Position numbers and translations under genes: made by a program. The notes below the pieces were generated by a model. The model was not told where the DNA came from, searched no databases, and was given only the letters and a program-made list of their open reading frames with translations. Below are positions 1 to 10,240 of a stretch of DNA of 64,000 nucleotides, one piece after another; the stretch's first letter is position 1, and the number at the start of each line of letters is the position of its first letter. Where the stretch lies: positions 1 to 64,000 of the forward strand of contig NZ_JAEUZA010000008.1 in assembly GCF_016798245.1 (NCBI RefSeq), written 5' to 3'. This stretch comes from Alkalicoccobacillus gibsonii. GTDB lineage: Bacteria; Bacillota; Bacilli; Bacillales; Bacillaceae_D.

Positions 1-30
1 TCCCCCTGCGAGAGTAGAACGTTGCCGGGC
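1..30 (+). rRNA. 5S ribosomal RNA, 3' end only
   Basis: The first 30 bases match the conserved 3' strand of Bacillus 5S rRNA, including the GAGAGTAG stretch. They are followed directly by an intrinsic terminator. The rest of the rRNA operon lies to the left of the window. In B. subtilis an rrn operon also precedes ctsR. Confidence 0.85.
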
Positions 31-37
31 ACTGATT

Positions 38-75
38 AAAAACCTTTCATCTTTGGATGGAAGGTTTTTTTGTTT
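38..75 (+). terminator. rRNA operon intrinsic terminator
   Basis: An 11-bp stem (40-50 with 57-67, one G-T pair) with a short loop is followed by a run of seven T. It ends the rRNA transcript. Confidence 0.85.
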
Positions 76-409
76 TATAAAGAGTAGGTAACTAAGAAGA
101 ATAGTGTGAGAACCAAGAACTCTGGACCTTTTACCAAGCAAAACGAAAAAAGAACCAAGCCCCCAGCATGTTCAATCAAAAACCAACCCTCGATACGAAG
201 AGAGAAGTCAACTACATTAAGAAGGAATTTTCTTTTATCAAGAAACATCACTATAAAGAAACAAGATTAACCCCTGCTATAAAGCCGCATTCCCCTTATC
301 AGGAAGTGTAAGGAACCTCATCACTATCTAAGAACTTATCCCTTCATAAGTCTAGATCGTACTAATCTGGCTAAACTGAATAGTAACCATACATAACTCA
401 TCATAGAAT
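76..409. other. Intergenic region without recognisable gene
   Basis: About 330 bases of AT-rich sequence lie between the rRNA terminator and the ctsR promoter. I see no convincing reading frame with a ribosome binding site, no tRNA and no strong repeat. Confidence 0.6.
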
Positions 410-438
410 TTGAACTTTTTAACCAAACTGTTTATAAT
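410..438 (+). promoter_or_regulatory. Sigma-A promoter of the ctsR operon
   Basis: TTGAAC (410-415) and TATAAT (433-438) are separated by exactly 17 bases. The predicted start falls near 445, on the first half-site of the CtsR operator. Confidence 0.85.
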
Positions 439-444
439 AAAGTT

Positions 445-467
445 AGTCAAATATAGTCAAAGTCAAG
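445..467 (+). promoter_or_regulatory. CtsR operator (heptad direct repeat)
   Basis: AGTCAAA at 445-451 and again at 455-461, with a 3-base spacer TAT, fits the known CtsR operator (direct heptads RGTCAAA with a 3-base spacer). A third partial copy, AGTCAAG, follows at 461-467. The operator covers the predicted transcription start, so CtsR would block initiation. This is the expected autoregulation of the operon. Confidence 0.9.
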
Positions 468-527
468 ATTTAGGTAATCATATATATATATAAATATAAA
501 TGAATGTACAAGAGAGGAGGGAATGAA

Positions 528-989
528 GTGCGGAACATTTCTGATTTCATTGAGGAATATCTAAAGAGTACGTTATTAAATAGCGGAAAAGAGCTTGTAG
601 AGATTAAACGAAGTGAACTTGCTAAGCGGTTTGAATGTGTCCCTTCTCAAATTAATTACGTCATTAGTACTCGTTTTACGCTAGAAAAAGGGTATATTGT
701 TGAGAGTAAGAGAGGCGGAGGCGGATACATTCGGATTATAAAAGTCGAGACACACGAAAAGGCCGACTTATATGATCAGCTGCTGCACTTGATAGGGCCA
801 GTTATAGACCAGCAAACAGCAGAGAACATTGTTTTAAGGCTCTATGAAGAGAAAGCCATCGTCAAACGCGAAGCAAATCTTATGATGAGTGTGCTGGATC
901 GTTCAGTTTTAAAGGTTGAGTTACCTTACCGAGATCAATTGCGCTCAAATATTTTAAAAGCGATGATTAATACCTTAAAATATAAATAA
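528..989 (+). CDS. ctsR: CtsR, transcriptional repressor of class III heat-shock genes
   Basis: CtsR is the dimeric repressor of clp genes; McsB and heat relieve it. The protein has 153 residues. An N-terminal winged helix-turn-helix (about residues 27-50) is followed by the glycine-rich wing with Arg62 and Gly63-66, the heat-sensing loop and McsB phospho-arginine site known from this family. I chose GTG at 528 because the Shine-Dalgarno GAGGAGGG (514-521) lies 6 bases upstream; an in-frame ATG at 504 lies before this site and would add eight residues not found in homologues. It is the first gene of ctsR-mcsA-mcsB-clpC and sits behind its own operator. Confidence 0.95.
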   Translation: MRNISDFIEEYLKSTLLNSGKELVEIKRSELAKRFECVPSQINYVISTRFTLEKGYIVESKRGGGGYIRIIKVETHEKADLYDQLLHLIGPVIDQQTAENIVLRLYEEKAIVKREANLMMSVLDRSVLKVELPYRDQLRSNILKAMINTLKYK

Positions 990-1018
990 GCGAGATGAAA
1001 ACGAGGTGAATAGTTAAC

Positions 1019-1552
1019 ATGAAATGCCAAGAGTGTCAGCAAAGACAGGCTACTCTCCATTTTACAAAGATCATTAACGGAGAAAAAATGGAGATTCATC
1101 TATGTGAAACGTGCGCAAAAGAGAAGGGTGAACATGTACCGGGCACCAATACGTTTTCCATTCATCAGTTGTTATCCGGGTTACTGCATTTTGAGCATCC
1201 ATCTATACAGGAAAATGAACAGAAAACGGCTCCTAAAGAATTGACGTGTGAAAGCTGTCATATGACATACAGTCAGTTTGTTGAGATAGGAAGGTTTGGA
1301 TGTGCCTCCTGCTATAAAACATTTGATGAAAAGCTTGATCCTGTTTTGCGACGAGTCCATAGCGGGAATGTGAGGCACCATGGTAAGATTCCAAAACGGA
1401 TTGGTGGCGGAATTAAGCGTCAAAAAGAAATCAATGCTCTCAAGCTAAAAATAAAAGAGTACATTGAAAGCGAAGAATTTGAAAAAGCAGCTGAGGTAAG
1501 AGACCATATTCGTTTATTAGAACAAAAAAATAGAGAGTCTGAGGAGGGATAA
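1019..1552 (+). CDS. mcsA: McsA, zinc-finger activator of McsB kinase
   Basis: McsA is the adaptor that activates the arginine kinase McsB and modulates CtsR. The 177-residue protein shows paired CxxC motifs (Cys3/Cys6, Cys29/Cys32, and two more pairs near residues 77-80 and 95-98), which form the zinc-binding region. A C-terminal UVR motif (about residues 136-171) is rich in acidic and basic residues. Length is normal for the family (about 185 in B. subtilis). The gene follows ctsR by 29 bases and mcsB starts one base after its stop, so it is clearly in the operon. Confidence 0.95.
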   Translation: MKCQECQQRQATLHFTKIINGEKMEIHLCETCAKEKGEHVPGTNTFSIHQLLSGLLHFEHPSIQENEQKTAPKELTCESCHMTYSQFVEIGRFGCASCYKTFDEKLDPVLRRVHSGNVRHHGKIPKRIGGGIKRQKEINALKLKIKEYIESEEFEKAAEVRDHIRLLEQKNRESEEG

Positions 1553-1553
1553 G

Positions 1554-2627
1554 ATGTCGCTTGAGCGCTTTATAAAAGATGCGATTAGTCCTTGGATGAA
1601 AGAGACAGGAGCGGATGTAGATATTGTGCTTAGCAGTAGAATTCGCTTAGCAAGAAATCTGAAGGAATATCCATTCCCTATTATCTCCTCACTTGATCAA
1701 TCAAAAGAGGTAGCTGATTTTACAGTGAATGCCTTAACTACAGCTCCTACTGAGCAAATTGGTGAATTAGACACTTTATACATGGAAGAAATGAAATCAA
1801 ATGAAAAACGAGTACTGGTCGAGAAACATCTTATAAGCCCACACTTAGCTGAGCAATCAAAGCATGGAGCCGTTTTACTGAATAAGGATGAGTCCTTAAG
1901 CATTATGGTTAATGAAGAGGATCATCTACGAATACAATGCTTATTCTCAGGCTCACAGCTTGAAAAAGGTCTAGAGATTGCACAGTCTGTGGATGATTGG
2001 GTTGAGGGACACCTGACCTATGCATATGATGAAAAACGTGGGTATTTAACTAGTTGTCCAACAAATGTAGGGACTGGAATGAGAGCGTCGGTGATGATGC
2101 ACTTACCCGCTCTTGCGATGACACAGCAAATTAACCGAATTTTACCGGCAATTAATCAATTGGGATTAGTTGTTAGAGGAATTTATGGTGAGGGTAGCGA
2201 AGCATTAGGTAACCTCTTTCAAATTTCCAACCAGATCACACTAGGAAAGTCAGAGCAGGATATTGTAGATGATCTTCACGGTGTTGTCACACAATTGATT
2301 CAAAGAGAGCGTAATGCACGGCAAATGCTCATGCAGAACTCACGATTGAAGCTTGAGGATCGGGTCTATCGCTCCTATGGAATCTTATCACAAAGTCGGA
2401 TTATTGAATCAAAAGAAGCCACACGCAGATTATCCGATGTTAGGCTCGGAATTGATTTAGGATTGATTGAGGGAGTATCAGGGAACATACTTAATGAGCT
2501 AATGATTTTAACGCAGGTTGGATTTCTACAACAATTTGCAGGAGACATCTTAACGGCAGATCAACGTGACGAACGACGAGCCGCTTTGATACGTGAAAGA
2601 CTTCAACTGAAGGATCAAGAACAGTGA
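1554..2627 (+). CDS. mcsB: McsB, protein-arginine kinase
   Basis: McsB phosphorylates arginines on CtsR and on damaged proteins, marking them for ClpC-ClpP degradation. The 357-residue protein has the phosphagen-kinase fold: SSRIRLARNL at about 27-36 and the active-site segment with Cys168 followed by PTNVGTGMR. Near the C terminus is RDERRA, which fits the RDxxRA phospho-arginine sensing motif known for McsB. The start ATG has GAGGAGGG upstream and lies one base after the mcsA stop, suggesting translational coupling. It acts in the cytoplasm with McsA and ClpC. Confidence 0.96.
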   Translation: MSLERFIKDAISPWMKETGADVDIVLSSRIRLARNLKEYPFPIISSLDQSKEVADFTVNALTTAPTEQIGELDTLYMEEMKSNEKRVLVEKHLISPHLAEQSKHGAVLLNKDESLSIMVNEEDHLRIQCLFSGSQLEKGLEIAQSVDDWVEGHLTYAYDEKRGYLTSCPTNVGTGMRASVMMHLPALAMTQQINRILPAINQLGLVVRGIYGEGSEALGNLFQISNQITLGKSEQDIVDDLHGVVTQLIQRERNARQMLMQNSRLKLEDRVYRSYGILSQSRIIESKEATRRLSDVRLGIDLGLIEGVSGNILNELMILTQVGFLQQFAGDILTADQRDERRAALIRERLQLKDQEQ

Positions 2628-2653
2628 ACTGATTATAACGGAGGTGGCCATTT

Positions 2654-5107
2654 ATGATGTTTGGTCGATTTACAGAGAGAGCTCAAAAGGTATTGGCACT
2701 AGCACAAGAGGAAGCAATCCGTTTAGGCCACAATAATATAGGAACTGAACATATCCTTCTTGGGTTGATACGTGAAGGAGAAGGAATTGCAGCAAAAGCT
2801 CTTCAAGCATTAGGGCTTGGACCAGAAAAGCTACAAAAAGAAGTTGAAACACTTATTGGGAAAGGGCAAGAAGGCTCTAAAACCAAACACTACACACCAA
2901 GAGCGAAAAAGGTGATTGAGCTTTCTATGGATGAAGCTCGTAAGCTTGGTCATTCGTATGTTGGAACGGAGCACATTCTTCTTGGCTTAATTCGCGAAGG
3001 AGAAGGAGTAGCTGCTCGAGTCCTTAATAATTTAGGTGTGAGCTTAAATAAAGCGCGTCAGCAAGTTCTTCAGCTACTTGGTAGTAACGAGGGTGGTAGC
3101 TCACAGCAACAAGGTGGAGCTGTATCCAATGCAAATACACCAACTTTAGATAGCCTAGCGCGTGATTTAACAGCCATTGCGCGTGAAGAGTCGCTTGACC
3201 CGGTTATTGGACGTAGCAAAGAAATTGAACGCGTGATCCAAGTCTTGAGCAGACGTACGAAGAACAACCCTGTATTAATTGGAGAGCCTGGTGTAGGTAA
3301 AACGGCAATTGCTGAAGGCTTAGCACAGGCAATCATCGCAAATGAAGTGCCTGAGACACTACGAAACAAACGTGTCATGACACTTGATATGGGAACAGTT
3401 GTTGCTGGTACAAAGTATCGTGGTGAGTTTGAAGATCGTCTGAAAAAGGTGATGGACGAAATCCGCCAAGCAGGAAACGTCATCCTTTTCATTGATGAGC
3501 TTCATACGTTAATTGGTGCGGGTGGAGCAGAAGGTGCCATTGACGCATCAAACATTCTGAAACCATCACTTGCTCGTGGAGAGCTTCAATGCATTGGTGC
3601 TACAACAATTGACGAGTATCGCAAGTACATTGAGAAGGATGCAGCGCTTGAACGTCGTTTCCAGCCGATCCAAGTCAATGAACCTACGTTAGAAGAATCA
3701 ATGCAAATTCTAAAAGGCCTACGTGATCGTTATGAAGCGCATCACCGTGTGACGATTACGGATACGGCGATTGAAGAAGCTGTAAAGCTCTCAGACCGCT
3801 ACATTCCAGATCGCTTCCTACCAGATAAAGCGATTGACTTAATTGATGAAGCTGCTTCTAAAGTGCGCTTACGTTCTTATACTGCACCACCTGATTTAAA
3901 AGAGCTTGAGCAGAAGCTAGAGGAAACGCGTAAAGAAAAAGATGCGTCTGTTCAAAGCCAAGAATTTGAGAAAGCAGCTTCCTTACGTGACACAGAACAG
4001 CGTCTACGTGAGCAGTTGGATGAAATGAAAAACAACTGGAAGAAGAAGCAGGGTCAAGAAAACACCGAAGTGGCTGTTGAAGACATTGCTCAGGTTGTAG
4101 CAAGCTGGACGGGAATCCCAGTTGCAAAACTTGCAGAGGAAGAAACGGATCGTCTATTAAAAATGGAAGAGATTCTTCACCAGCGTGTGGTTGGTCAGGA
4201 AGAAGCTGTTCTATCAATCTCTAAAGCCGTTCGTCGTGCGAGAGCAGGACTTAAGGATCCGAAGCGTCCGATTGGATCATTTATTTTCCTTGGACCAACG
4301 GGTGTAGGTAAAACAGAGCTTGCTCGCGCTGTAGCTGAGACGCTATTTGGTGATGAGGATTCTGTAATCCGAATTGATATGTCAGAGTACATGGAAAAAC
4401 ACTCAACGAGTCGTCTAGTTGGATCTCCTCCTGGCTATGTTGGTCATGAAGAGGGTGGGCAATTAACGGAAAAAATTCGCCGTAAGCCATACTCTGTTAT
4501 TCTTCTAGATGAAATTGAGAAGGCACATCCAGATGTCTTTAACATTCTGCTACAAGTGCTTGAGGATGGTCGTCTAACGGATTCAAAAGGTCGTACGGTA
4601 GACTTCCGTAATACGGCAGTAATTATGACGTCAAACGTAGGAGCAAGTGCACTTAAAGGAAACAAATATCTTGGCTTCACGACGGAAACAGAGGGTCGCG
4701 AGTACAAAGATATGAAAGACCGCGTGATGGGCGAGCTGAAAAACAGCTTTAGACCGGAGTTCATTAACCGTATTGACGAAATCATTGTCTTCCATGCGCT
4801 TGAAAAGAAGCATATTCGTGAAATTATCACGTTAATGGCTGACCAGCTTAAAACACGTCTAAAAGAACAAGGCATTGATTTTGAATTAACAGAGGAAGCC
4901 AAAGATAAGATTACTGATCTTGGGTATGATCCTGAATACGGTGCAAGACCATTACGTCGTGCTCTGCAAAAGCAGGTAGAGGATCGTTTGTCTGAAGAGT
5001 TATTAAAAGGCACGATCGCTAAAGGGCAAAAAGCAGTCATTGGCGTAAAAGATAACGAGCTCTTTGTTGAAACGGTTGAAACAAAAGAAGAAACGAGCAA
5101 CGTGTAA
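2654..5107 (+). CDS. clpC: ClpC, AAA+ unfoldase of the Clp protease
   Basis: ClpC unfolds substrates and feeds them to ClpP; McsB and MecA are its adaptors. The 817 residues contain two N-terminal Clp_N repeats (about 1-145), a first AAA+ module with Walker A GEPGVGKT, a coiled-coil middle domain (about 410-475) with a UVR-like stretch, a second AAA+ module with Walker A GPTGVGKT, and the C-terminal D2-small domain. The start is ATGATG after GGAGGTGG, as in B. subtilis. It is last in the ctsR operon and followed by a strong terminator. Confidence 0.97.
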   Translation: MMFGRFTERAQKVLALAQEEAIRLGHNNIGTEHILLGLIREGEGIAAKALQALGLGPEKLQKEVETLIGKGQEGSKTKHYTPRAKKVIELSMDEARKLGHSYVGTEHILLGLIREGEGVAARVLNNLGVSLNKARQQVLQLLGSNEGGSSQQQGGAVSNANTPTLDSLARDLTAIAREESLDPVIGRSKEIERVIQVLSRRTKNNPVLIGEPGVGKTAIAEGLAQAIIANEVPETLRNKRVMTLDMGTVVAGTKYRGEFEDRLKKVMDEIRQAGNVILFIDELHTLIGAGGAEGAIDASNILKPSLARGELQCIGATTIDEYRKYIEKDAALERRFQPIQVNEPTLEESMQILKGLRDRYEAHHRVTITDTAIEEAVKLSDRYIPDRFLPDKAIDLIDEAASKVRLRSYTAPPDLKELEQKLEETRKEKDASVQSQEFEKAASLRDTEQRLREQLDEMKNNWKKKQGQENTEVAVEDIAQVVASWTGIPVAKLAEEETDRLLKMEEILHQRVVGQEEAVLSISKAVRRARAGLKDPKRPIGSFIFLGPTGVGKTELARAVAETLFGDEDSVIRIDMSEYMEKHSTSRLVGSPPGYVGHEEGGQLTEKIRRKPYSVILLDEIEKAHPDVFNILLQVLEDGRLTDSKGRTVDFRNTAVIMTSNVGASALKGNKYLGFTTETEGREYKDMKDRVMGELKNSFRPEFINRIDEIIVFHALEKKHIREIITLMADQLKTRLKEQGIDFELTEEAKDKITDLGYDPEYGARPLRRALQKQVEDRLSEELLKGTIAKGQKAVIGVKDNELFVETVETKEETSNV

Positions 5108-5137
5108 GTTTCTACGTTTGCTTGCGTTGTCTAACAA

Positions 5138-5177
5138 CAGACCGGGAGTTTGAATGGCTCCCGGTCTTTATTTTTAA
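5138..5177 (+). terminator. Intrinsic terminator after clpC
   Basis: A perfect 9-bp GC-rich stem (GACCGGGAG at 5140-5148 with 5158-5166) is followed by TTTATTTTT. It ends the ctsR operon, although some readthrough to radA is possible because no strong promoter is visible before radA. Confidence 0.9.
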
Positions 5178-5201
5178 AAGTTCGTCTTTGGAGGAAATGG
5201 C

Positions 5202-6575
5202 ATGGCCAAGAAAAAAACAAAGTTTGTATGTCAAGAGTGCGGCTACGAGTCGGCAAAGTGGATGGGGAAGTGCCCTGGCTGTCAGGAATGGAACACGATG
5301 GTAGAGGAAATGGAAGCTGTGACAAAGCAGTCGAGTCGGAGCTATGTTACCTCATCAACGACAACGACTAAGCCACAACCACTTTCTCAGGTTGTTGGAG
5401 ATCGTGAACCACGGATCGATACAACCATCCAAGAACTCAATCGCGTACTTGGTGGAGGCATTGTACCAGGATCGTTGGTTTTAGTTGGGGGAGATCCGGG
5501 GATAGGGAAATCAACACTGCTACTTCAGCTATCGGCAAAGCTAGCCGAAAAAAAAGAGAAGGTGCTCTATATCTCTGGTGAAGAATCAGTAAAGCAAACC
5601 AAGTTGCGTGCAGACCGTCTAGGGATGATTGCGCCGGAATTGTTTGTTTTAGCTGAAACAGACCTTCAATTCATACAGCATGCGATTGAAGAGGTTGAAC
5701 CCTCCCTCGTCATTATTGATTCCATTCAAACGGTGTATCAGGATGAGATTACCTCGGCTCCAGGAAGTGTGGCTCAGGTGCGTGAGTGTACAGCAGCCTT
5801 TATGAAAATTGCTAAGACAAAAGGAATTGCAATCTTTATCGTAGGCCACGTCACGAAGCAAGGATCAATTGCCGGACCAAAGCTACTTGAGCATATGGTT
5901 GATTCAGTTCTGTACTTTGAAGGAGAGCGGCATCATACGTATCGGATTCTTCGGGCAGTTAAAAACCGTTTTGGCTCAACGAATGAGATGGGTATTTTTG
6001 AAATGAAAGAAGCGGGCTTAGAGGAAGTGTTAAACCCGTCAGAGATCTTTCTAGAAGAGCGATCACAGGGCGCGGCAGGATCAGTTGTTGTCGCTTCAAT
6101 GGAAGGAACACGGCCGGTACTTGTGGAATTACAAGCCCTGATCTCGCCAACTGGTTATGGGAACCCTAGACGGATGGCAACAGGGATTGACCACAACCGA
6201 GTGTCGCTTCTAATGGCGGTACTTGAAAAGCGTGTAGGGCTCCTTCTACAAACGCAAGATGCGTACTTAAAGGTAGCGGGTGGAGTGAAGCTTGATGAGC
6301 CTGCTATTGATTTGGCAATTGCCTTAAGTATTGCATCAAGCTTTAAGGACCAGCCGACTCAATCAATGGACGCTGCAATTGGTGAGGTTGGGCTTACAGG
6401 AGAGATCAGACGCGTATCAAGAATTGACCAACGCGTAAACGAAGCCGCTAAGCTTGGCTTTAAACGAGTCATAATACCAGAGAAAAATCTTGGTGGGTGG
6501 ACGGTACCACCAGGTATTGAAGTAGTAGGCGTCCCAACATTGGAGCGTGCCATTGAAGTTGTTCTTGGGAGGTAG
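5202..6575 (+). CDS. radA: RadA (Sms), DNA repair branch-migration ATPase
   Basis: RadA is a RecA-like hexameric helicase that helps process recombination intermediates. The 457 residues show a zinc finger (Cys10, Cys13, Cys24, Cys27), a Walker A motif GGDPGIGKS near residue 94, the RadA-specific KNRFG motif near 250, and a C-terminal Lon-protease-like domain without the catalytic dyad role. ATG follows GGAGGAA by a proper distance. It is followed at 5 bases by disA, the same order as in B. subtilis, where RadA and DisA also interact functionally. Confidence 0.96.
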   Translation: MAKKKTKFVCQECGYESAKWMGKCPGCQEWNTMVEEMEAVTKQSSRSYVTSSTTTTKPQPLSQVVGDREPRIDTTIQELNRVLGGGIVPGSLVLVGGDPGIGKSTLLLQLSAKLAEKKEKVLYISGEESVKQTKLRADRLGMIAPELFVLAETDLQFIQHAIEEVEPSLVIIDSIQTVYQDEITSAPGSVAQVRECTAAFMKIAKTKGIAIFIVGHVTKQGSIAGPKLLEHMVDSVLYFEGERHHTYRILRAVKNRFGSTNEMGIFEMKEAGLEEVLNPSEIFLEERSQGAAGSVVVASMEGTRPVLVELQALISPTGYGNPRRMATGIDHNRVSLLMAVLEKRVGLLLQTQDAYLKVAGGVKLDEPAIDLAIALSIASSFKDQPTQSMDAAIGEVGLTGEIRRVSRIDQRVNEAAKLGFKRVIIPEKNLGGWTVPPGIEVVGVPTLERAIEVVLGR

Positions 6576-6580
6576 TAAAA

Positions 6581-7654
6581 ATGGATGAACAAAACAAAAA
6601 TGAATTTATTCAAAACCTTTTAAAGCTAGTTGCACCAGGTACACCTCTTCGTGCCGGAATCGATAATGTTCTCCGTGCCAATACAGGTGGACTGATTGTA
6701 CTTGGTCATACCGAAGAAATGAAACAAATTGTTGATGGGGGCTTTCATATTAATTGCCCGTTCTCACCGGCTTATTTATATGAATTGGCTAAAATGGATG
6801 GCGCCATTATTTTAAGTGACGATGGCAAAAAAATCTTGTATGCCAATACGCAGCTTGTGCCTAATAACGGGATTACCTCAAATGAAACAGGGATCCGCCA
6901 TCGTACAGCAGAACGTGTAGCGAAGCAAACGAATCAATTAACGATCTCTATTTCGCAGCGTCGAAATGTAATCACACTTTATCAAGGGGAATTCCGCTAT
7001 TCTTTAAAAGATATTGGTGTGATCTTAACGAAAGCAAATCAAGCTATTCAGACGCTTGAAAAATATAAATCCGTTCTCGAACAATCGATTACGAACCTTG
7101 GAGCACTTGAATTCGAAGAGTTAGTAACATTGTCCGAGATTACCCAGGTTATCCACCGCGTACAGATGGTTCTTAGAATTAAGCGAGAAATCCTAAACTA
7201 CATCAATGAACTTGGAGATGAAGGTCGTTTAATTACGATGCAGTTAAAGGAGCTTGTATCTGACACGGAAAAAGAAGCGATGTTCTTACTGAAAGATTAC
7301 GTAAAGGATAGTAAGCAGGATGTATCCAAAACGCTTAAAGAATTGACGGATCTTCAAACAGAGGATTTACTTGATGAGCCGGCAATTATAAAAGCACTAG
7401 GCTACCCTAAAAACGTGAACCTTAGTGAGTTTGTTGTCTCACCAAGAGGGTATCGGATGCTTCATCGAATTCCGAGGTTGCCTTCACAGATCATTGAAAA
7501 TCTCATTAATGAATATGAGAGCCTATCAAACATTGTGTCTGCTGATACAAGTAAGCTTGATGAGGTGGACGGGATTGGAGAAGCAAGAGCGAGAATGATT
7601 AAAAATGGCTTAAATCGAATTCAAGAGCAGTTATTTATCGATCGCCATATTTAG
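6581..7654 (+). CDS. disA: DisA, diadenylate cyclase and DNA-integrity scanning protein
   Basis: DisA makes c-di-AMP from two ATP while scanning DNA; branched DNA stops the reaction. The 357 residues begin with a DAC domain carrying the catalytic DGA (73-75) and RHR (106-108) motifs. A helical linker and a C-terminal helix-hairpin-helix DNA-binding domain (around 320-345) follow. Length matches the B. subtilis protein closely. The gene lies 5 bases after radA and its RBS GGGAGG overlaps the radA stop region, so the two are probably co-translated. Confidence 0.97.
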   Translation: MDEQNKNEFIQNLLKLVAPGTPLRAGIDNVLRANTGGLIVLGHTEEMKQIVDGGFHINCPFSPAYLYELAKMDGAIILSDDGKKILYANTQLVPNNGITSNETGIRHRTAERVAKQTNQLTISISQRRNVITLYQGEFRYSLKDIGVILTKANQAIQTLEKYKSVLEQSITNLGALEFEELVTLSEITQVIHRVQMVLRIKREILNYINELGDEGRLITMQLKELVSDTEKEAMFLLKDYVKDSKQDVSKTLKELTDLQTEDLLDEPAIIKALGYPKNVNLSEFVVSPRGYRMLHRIPRLPSQIIENLINEYESLSNIVSADTSKLDEVDGIGEARARMIKNGLNRIQEQLFIDRHI

Positions 7655-7758
7655 ACAAAAAGCTTATGTTGTTTTATGGACGACTTGTGTAAAATTCCAG
7701 TTTACTAGGTTTTGATTCCTTATTCTTGTCTATAATAACTAGAAGGAGGTGGACCGTT

Positions 7759-8847
7759 ATGATGACTTGGATTGTAAAGATTTTTCTAATGGTAGCAGGC
7801 GGGGCTTTAGGCTTTATATATATTCCTGAACTTATCCAACTTTTTTCTATTAACAATATACCCGCCTGGTTGCAGAATGAATTCACGGGTATGGTTATTG
7901 GAATTGTTGTCATGTATATTGTGTCGATGTGGTTAGCTCGTTATATTGTGAATGTGATGAAAGTATTGGAAGAGCGGATTTTAAAAGCGTCCTTAACTGA
8001 CATTATGTCCGGTACGCTTGGATTGATTTTGGGCCTTGTGATTGGATACTTAATTAGTAGTCAGATTGCGCAGCTCCAGTTTCTTGGGGTGCAGAACATT
8101 CTCCCGATCTTCGTAACGATCATTCTAGGTTACTTTGGCTTCCAAATTGGTTTTAAGAAGCGTGACGAGCTTGTTCAGCTTTTTCTAGTGAATCGTGGTG
8201 GTGGAAAAGAAAAACGCGTGGATGAGACTCCTGGCGCGAAACGCTTAAAGATCCTAGATACAAGTGTAATCATTGATGGGCGTATCGCAGACATTTGTAA
8301 GACCGGTTTTCTTGAAGGAACATTAGTCATTCCTGAGTTTGTATTAGCAGAATTACAACATATCGCGGATTCCTCCGATGCATTGAAACGAAACCGTGGA
8401 AGACGTGGGTTGGATATTCTGAATAAAATTCAGAAAGAGCTTCCGATTAAGGTAGAGATCTATGATGGTGACTTTGAAGACATTCAGGAGGTTGATAGTA
8501 AGCTGGTGAAGCTTGCTAAAATCTCGGATGGTGTTGTTGTCACAAATGACTTTAACTTAAACAAAGTATGTGAGCTACAAGGTGTAGCCGTTTTAAACAT
8601 AAATGATTTAGCAAATGCAGTAAAGCCGGTTGTTCTGCCGGGTGAAAAGATGAATGTTCAAGTTATAAAGGATGGAAAAGAACATCATCAGGGAGTTGCT
8701 TATTTAGACGATGGAACGATGATTGTTGTAGAAGGTGGACGCGAATATATTGGGAAGCAGATTGATGTAGTTGTTACGAGTGTCCTGCAGACGAGTGCCG
8801 GCCGCATGATTTTTGCAAAACCAAAGGTCTTTGAAAAAGCCCTTTAA
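7759..8847 (+). CDS. PIN/TRAM-domain membrane protein (YacL type)
   Basis: This 362-residue protein starts with about four hydrophobic membrane segments (residues 1-130). A PIN-like nuclease domain (about 150-280, with the motif [11 protein letters not shown]) and a C-terminal TRAM domain (about 290-350), a likely RNA-binding fold, follow. The start ATG at 7759 has AAGGAGGT eight bases upstream; a TTG at 7726 in frame has no such site. It corresponds to B. subtilis yacL by position and architecture. The PIN domain suggests a membrane-bound RNase, but its substrate is not known to me. Confidence 0.9.
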   Translation: MMTWIVKIFLMVAGGALGFIYIPELIQLFSINNIPAWLQNEFTGMVIGIVVMYIVSMWLARYIVNVMKVLEERILKASLTDIMSGTLGLILGLVIGYLISSQIAQLQFLGVQNILPIFVTIILGYFGFQIGFKKRDELVQLFLVNRGGGKEKRVDETPGAKRLKILDTSVIIDGRIADICKTGFLEGTLVIPEFVLAELQHIADSSDALKRNRGRRGLDILNKIQKELPIKVEIYDGDFEDIQEVDSKLVKLAKISDGVVVTNDFNLNKVCELQGVAVLNINDLANAVKPVVLPGEKMNVQVIKDGKEHHQGVAYLDDGTMIVVEGGREYIGKQIDVVVTSVLQTSAGRMIFAKPKVFEKAL

Positions 8848-8858
8848 TCCTGATCAGT

Positions 8859-8894
8859 GAAAAAGCACCGTGAACATGGTGCTTTTTCTTTTTA
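8859..8894 (+). terminator. Intrinsic terminator after the PIN/TRAM gene
   Basis: A 10-bp stem (8860-8869 with 8878-8887) has a central GCACC/GGTGC part and continues into TTTTTCTTTTT. Confidence 0.85.
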
Positions 8895-8923
8895 CATTCA
8901 ATAGGCAATCCCAGTTAAAAGAG

Positions 8924-8952
8924 TGTAAACATTGGGGTGGACATGCTAAAAT
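8924..8952 (+). promoter_or_regulatory. Possible extended -10 promoter of ispD
   Basis: TGCTAAAAT (8944-8952) is an extended -10 element, and TGTAAA (8924-8929) is a poor -35 at 17 bases. A promoter is expected here because the preceding gene ends in a terminator. Confidence 0.4.
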
Positions 8953-8988
8953 GAAACGAATGCATGTATGAGAATTGGAGAGGGCAGG

Positions 8989-9702
8989 ATGATGTATAGT
9001 ATTGTGATCCCGGCTGCAGGTCAGGGCAAACGTATGAAAGCTGGTAAGAACAAGCAATTCATCGAATTAAATCAAACACCACTCATCGCGTATACACTGC
9101 AAGTTTTTGAAGAGGATGAGCAATGCAAGCAAATTATACTTGTTGCAAATGAATATGAAATAGAGGCTATGCAAGATATTGTACGAGCCTACAACATTAA
9201 AAAGGTTACACGCATAGCTGTTGGAGGAATGGAGCGCCAGCAAAGCGTCTATGAAGGATTAAAACAACTTGAGGGTCCTGATGAAATTGTTATGGTTCAT
9301 GATGGAGCCAGACCATTTATCAGAGAATCAATTATTCACGAACTTGTCAATGCGACGAGCAAAGACGGTGGTGCGGTCGTAGGCGTTCGGATGAAGGACA
9401 CCGTGAAGCGGGTCAGTCAAAATCAGATCGTTGAGACAATCGACAGAAGTGAGCTTTGGGCTGTCCAGACTCCGCAGGCTTTTTGGCGCGACTCGTTACT
9501 TGATGGTCATAAACGGGCGGAAGAAGAAGGCTTTGTAGCAACGGATGACGCAAGTATTATGGAATGGGTTGGTTCGAAGATTGTGATGGTTGAAGGGGAT
9601 TACAGCAATTTAAAGATCACGACACCTGAGGATTTACTAATGGCGGAAGCGATCTTACGAAAAAGGAGAATGGAACATGATTCGAGTCGGACAGGGGTTT
9701 GA
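8989..9702 (+). CDS. ispD: IspD, 2-C-methyl-D-erythritol 4-phosphate cytidylyltransferase
   Basis: IspD couples CTP to MEP in the non-mevalonate isoprenoid pathway. The 237-residue protein has the nucleotide-binding signature PAAGQGKRM near the N terminus, followed by Lys residues, and the VHDGARPF motif near residue 98. ATGATG occurs at 8989 and 8992. GGAG at 8977-8980 gives spacing 8 to the first, so I chose 8989; the upstream in-frame ATG at 8968 lies before the binding site. The gene overlaps ispF by 26 bases, which ties the two pathway steps together. Confidence 0.95.
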   Translation: MMYSIVIPAAGQGKRMKAGKNKQFIELNQTPLIAYTLQVFEEDEQCKQIILVANEYEIEAMQDIVRAYNIKKVTRIAVGGMERQQSVYEGLKQLEGPDEIVMVHDGARPFIRESIIHELVNATSKDGGAVVGVRMKDTVKRVSQNQIVETIDRSELWAVQTPQAFWRDSLLDGHKRAEEEGFVATDDASIMEWVGSKIVMVEGDYSNLKITTPEDLLMAEAILRKRRMEHDSSRTGV

Positions 9703-10153
9703 TGTCCATCAATTAACTGAAGGACGTCCATTAATTATAGGCGGTATTACAATTCCATATGAAAAAGGGTTGCTAGGGCACTCTGATGCAGACGTATTAC
9801 TACACACAATTGCGGATGCAGCACTTGGGGCTATTGGTGAAGGAGATATCGGGAGACATTTTCCTGATACAAGTGAAGAGTTTAAGGATGCGGATTCCAA
9901 GGTATTACTACAGGATGTATGGTCCATGGTTAAAGAGCGTGGATTTAAGCTCGGTAATGTAGACTGTACCATTATGGCACAGATGCCAAAGATGGCTCCT
10001 CACATTGAAGCGATGAGAAATCAAATTGCTGAATTGCTTGAAGCAGATCCATCTCAGGTGAACGTAAAAGCAACGACAACAGAAAAGCTTGGGTTTACTG
10101 GTCGCGGCGAAGGAATCGCTTCACAGGCTGTTATCTTAATTGAACAAGCATAG
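9677..10153 (+). CDS. ispF: IspF, 2-C-methyl-D-erythritol 2,4-cyclodiphosphate synthase
   Basis: IspF closes the cyclodiphosphate ring in the MEP pathway and releases CMP. The 158 residues include the metal-binding DVH motif (Asp9, His11), [10 protein letters not shown] with the third metal ligand, and the conserved [15 protein letters not shown] segment near the C terminus. Its ATG lies inside the end of ispD and is preceded by AAAGGAG. Trimeric cytoplasmic enzyme by family knowledge. Confidence 0.96.
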   Translation: MIRVGQGFDVHQLTEGRPLIIGGITIPYEKGLLGHSDADVLLHTIADAALGAIGEGDIGRHFPDTSEEFKDADSKVLLQDVWSMVKERGFKLGNVDCTIMAQMPKMAPHIEAMRNQIAELLEADPSQVNVKATTTEKLGFTGRGEGIASQAVILIEQA

Positions 10154-10173
10154 ATGAATGTTTGTTCTAATGG

Positions 10174-10182
10174 TGGTAGAAT
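10174..10182 (+). promoter_or_regulatory. Possible extended -10 promoter of gltX
   Basis: TGGTAGAAT fits an extended -10 element upstream of gltX. No convincing -35 lies 17 bases before it, so this is a weak call. Confidence 0.3.
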
Positions 10183-10240
10183 AGAAGCCGACGAAATAGG
10201 TAACGATTATTTAGATTTTAGAAATGGATGGTGTTAGCAC

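Noticed and set aside
504-527. Longer CtsR start at ATG 504
   Set aside because: The Shine-Dalgarno GAGGAGGG lies inside this extension and the residues do not match CtsR.
3070-5100. Several long minus-strand frames inside clpC
   Set aside because: They mirror the codon pattern of clpC on the opposite strand and have no binding sites or family resemblance. The same holds for minus-strand frames in rpoB, rpoC, fusA and tuf.
7726-7758. TTG start of the PIN/TRAM gene and a TATAAT at 7731-7736
   Set aside because: The start precedes the RBS, and the TATAAT lacks a -35 at a proper distance, so neither was kept.
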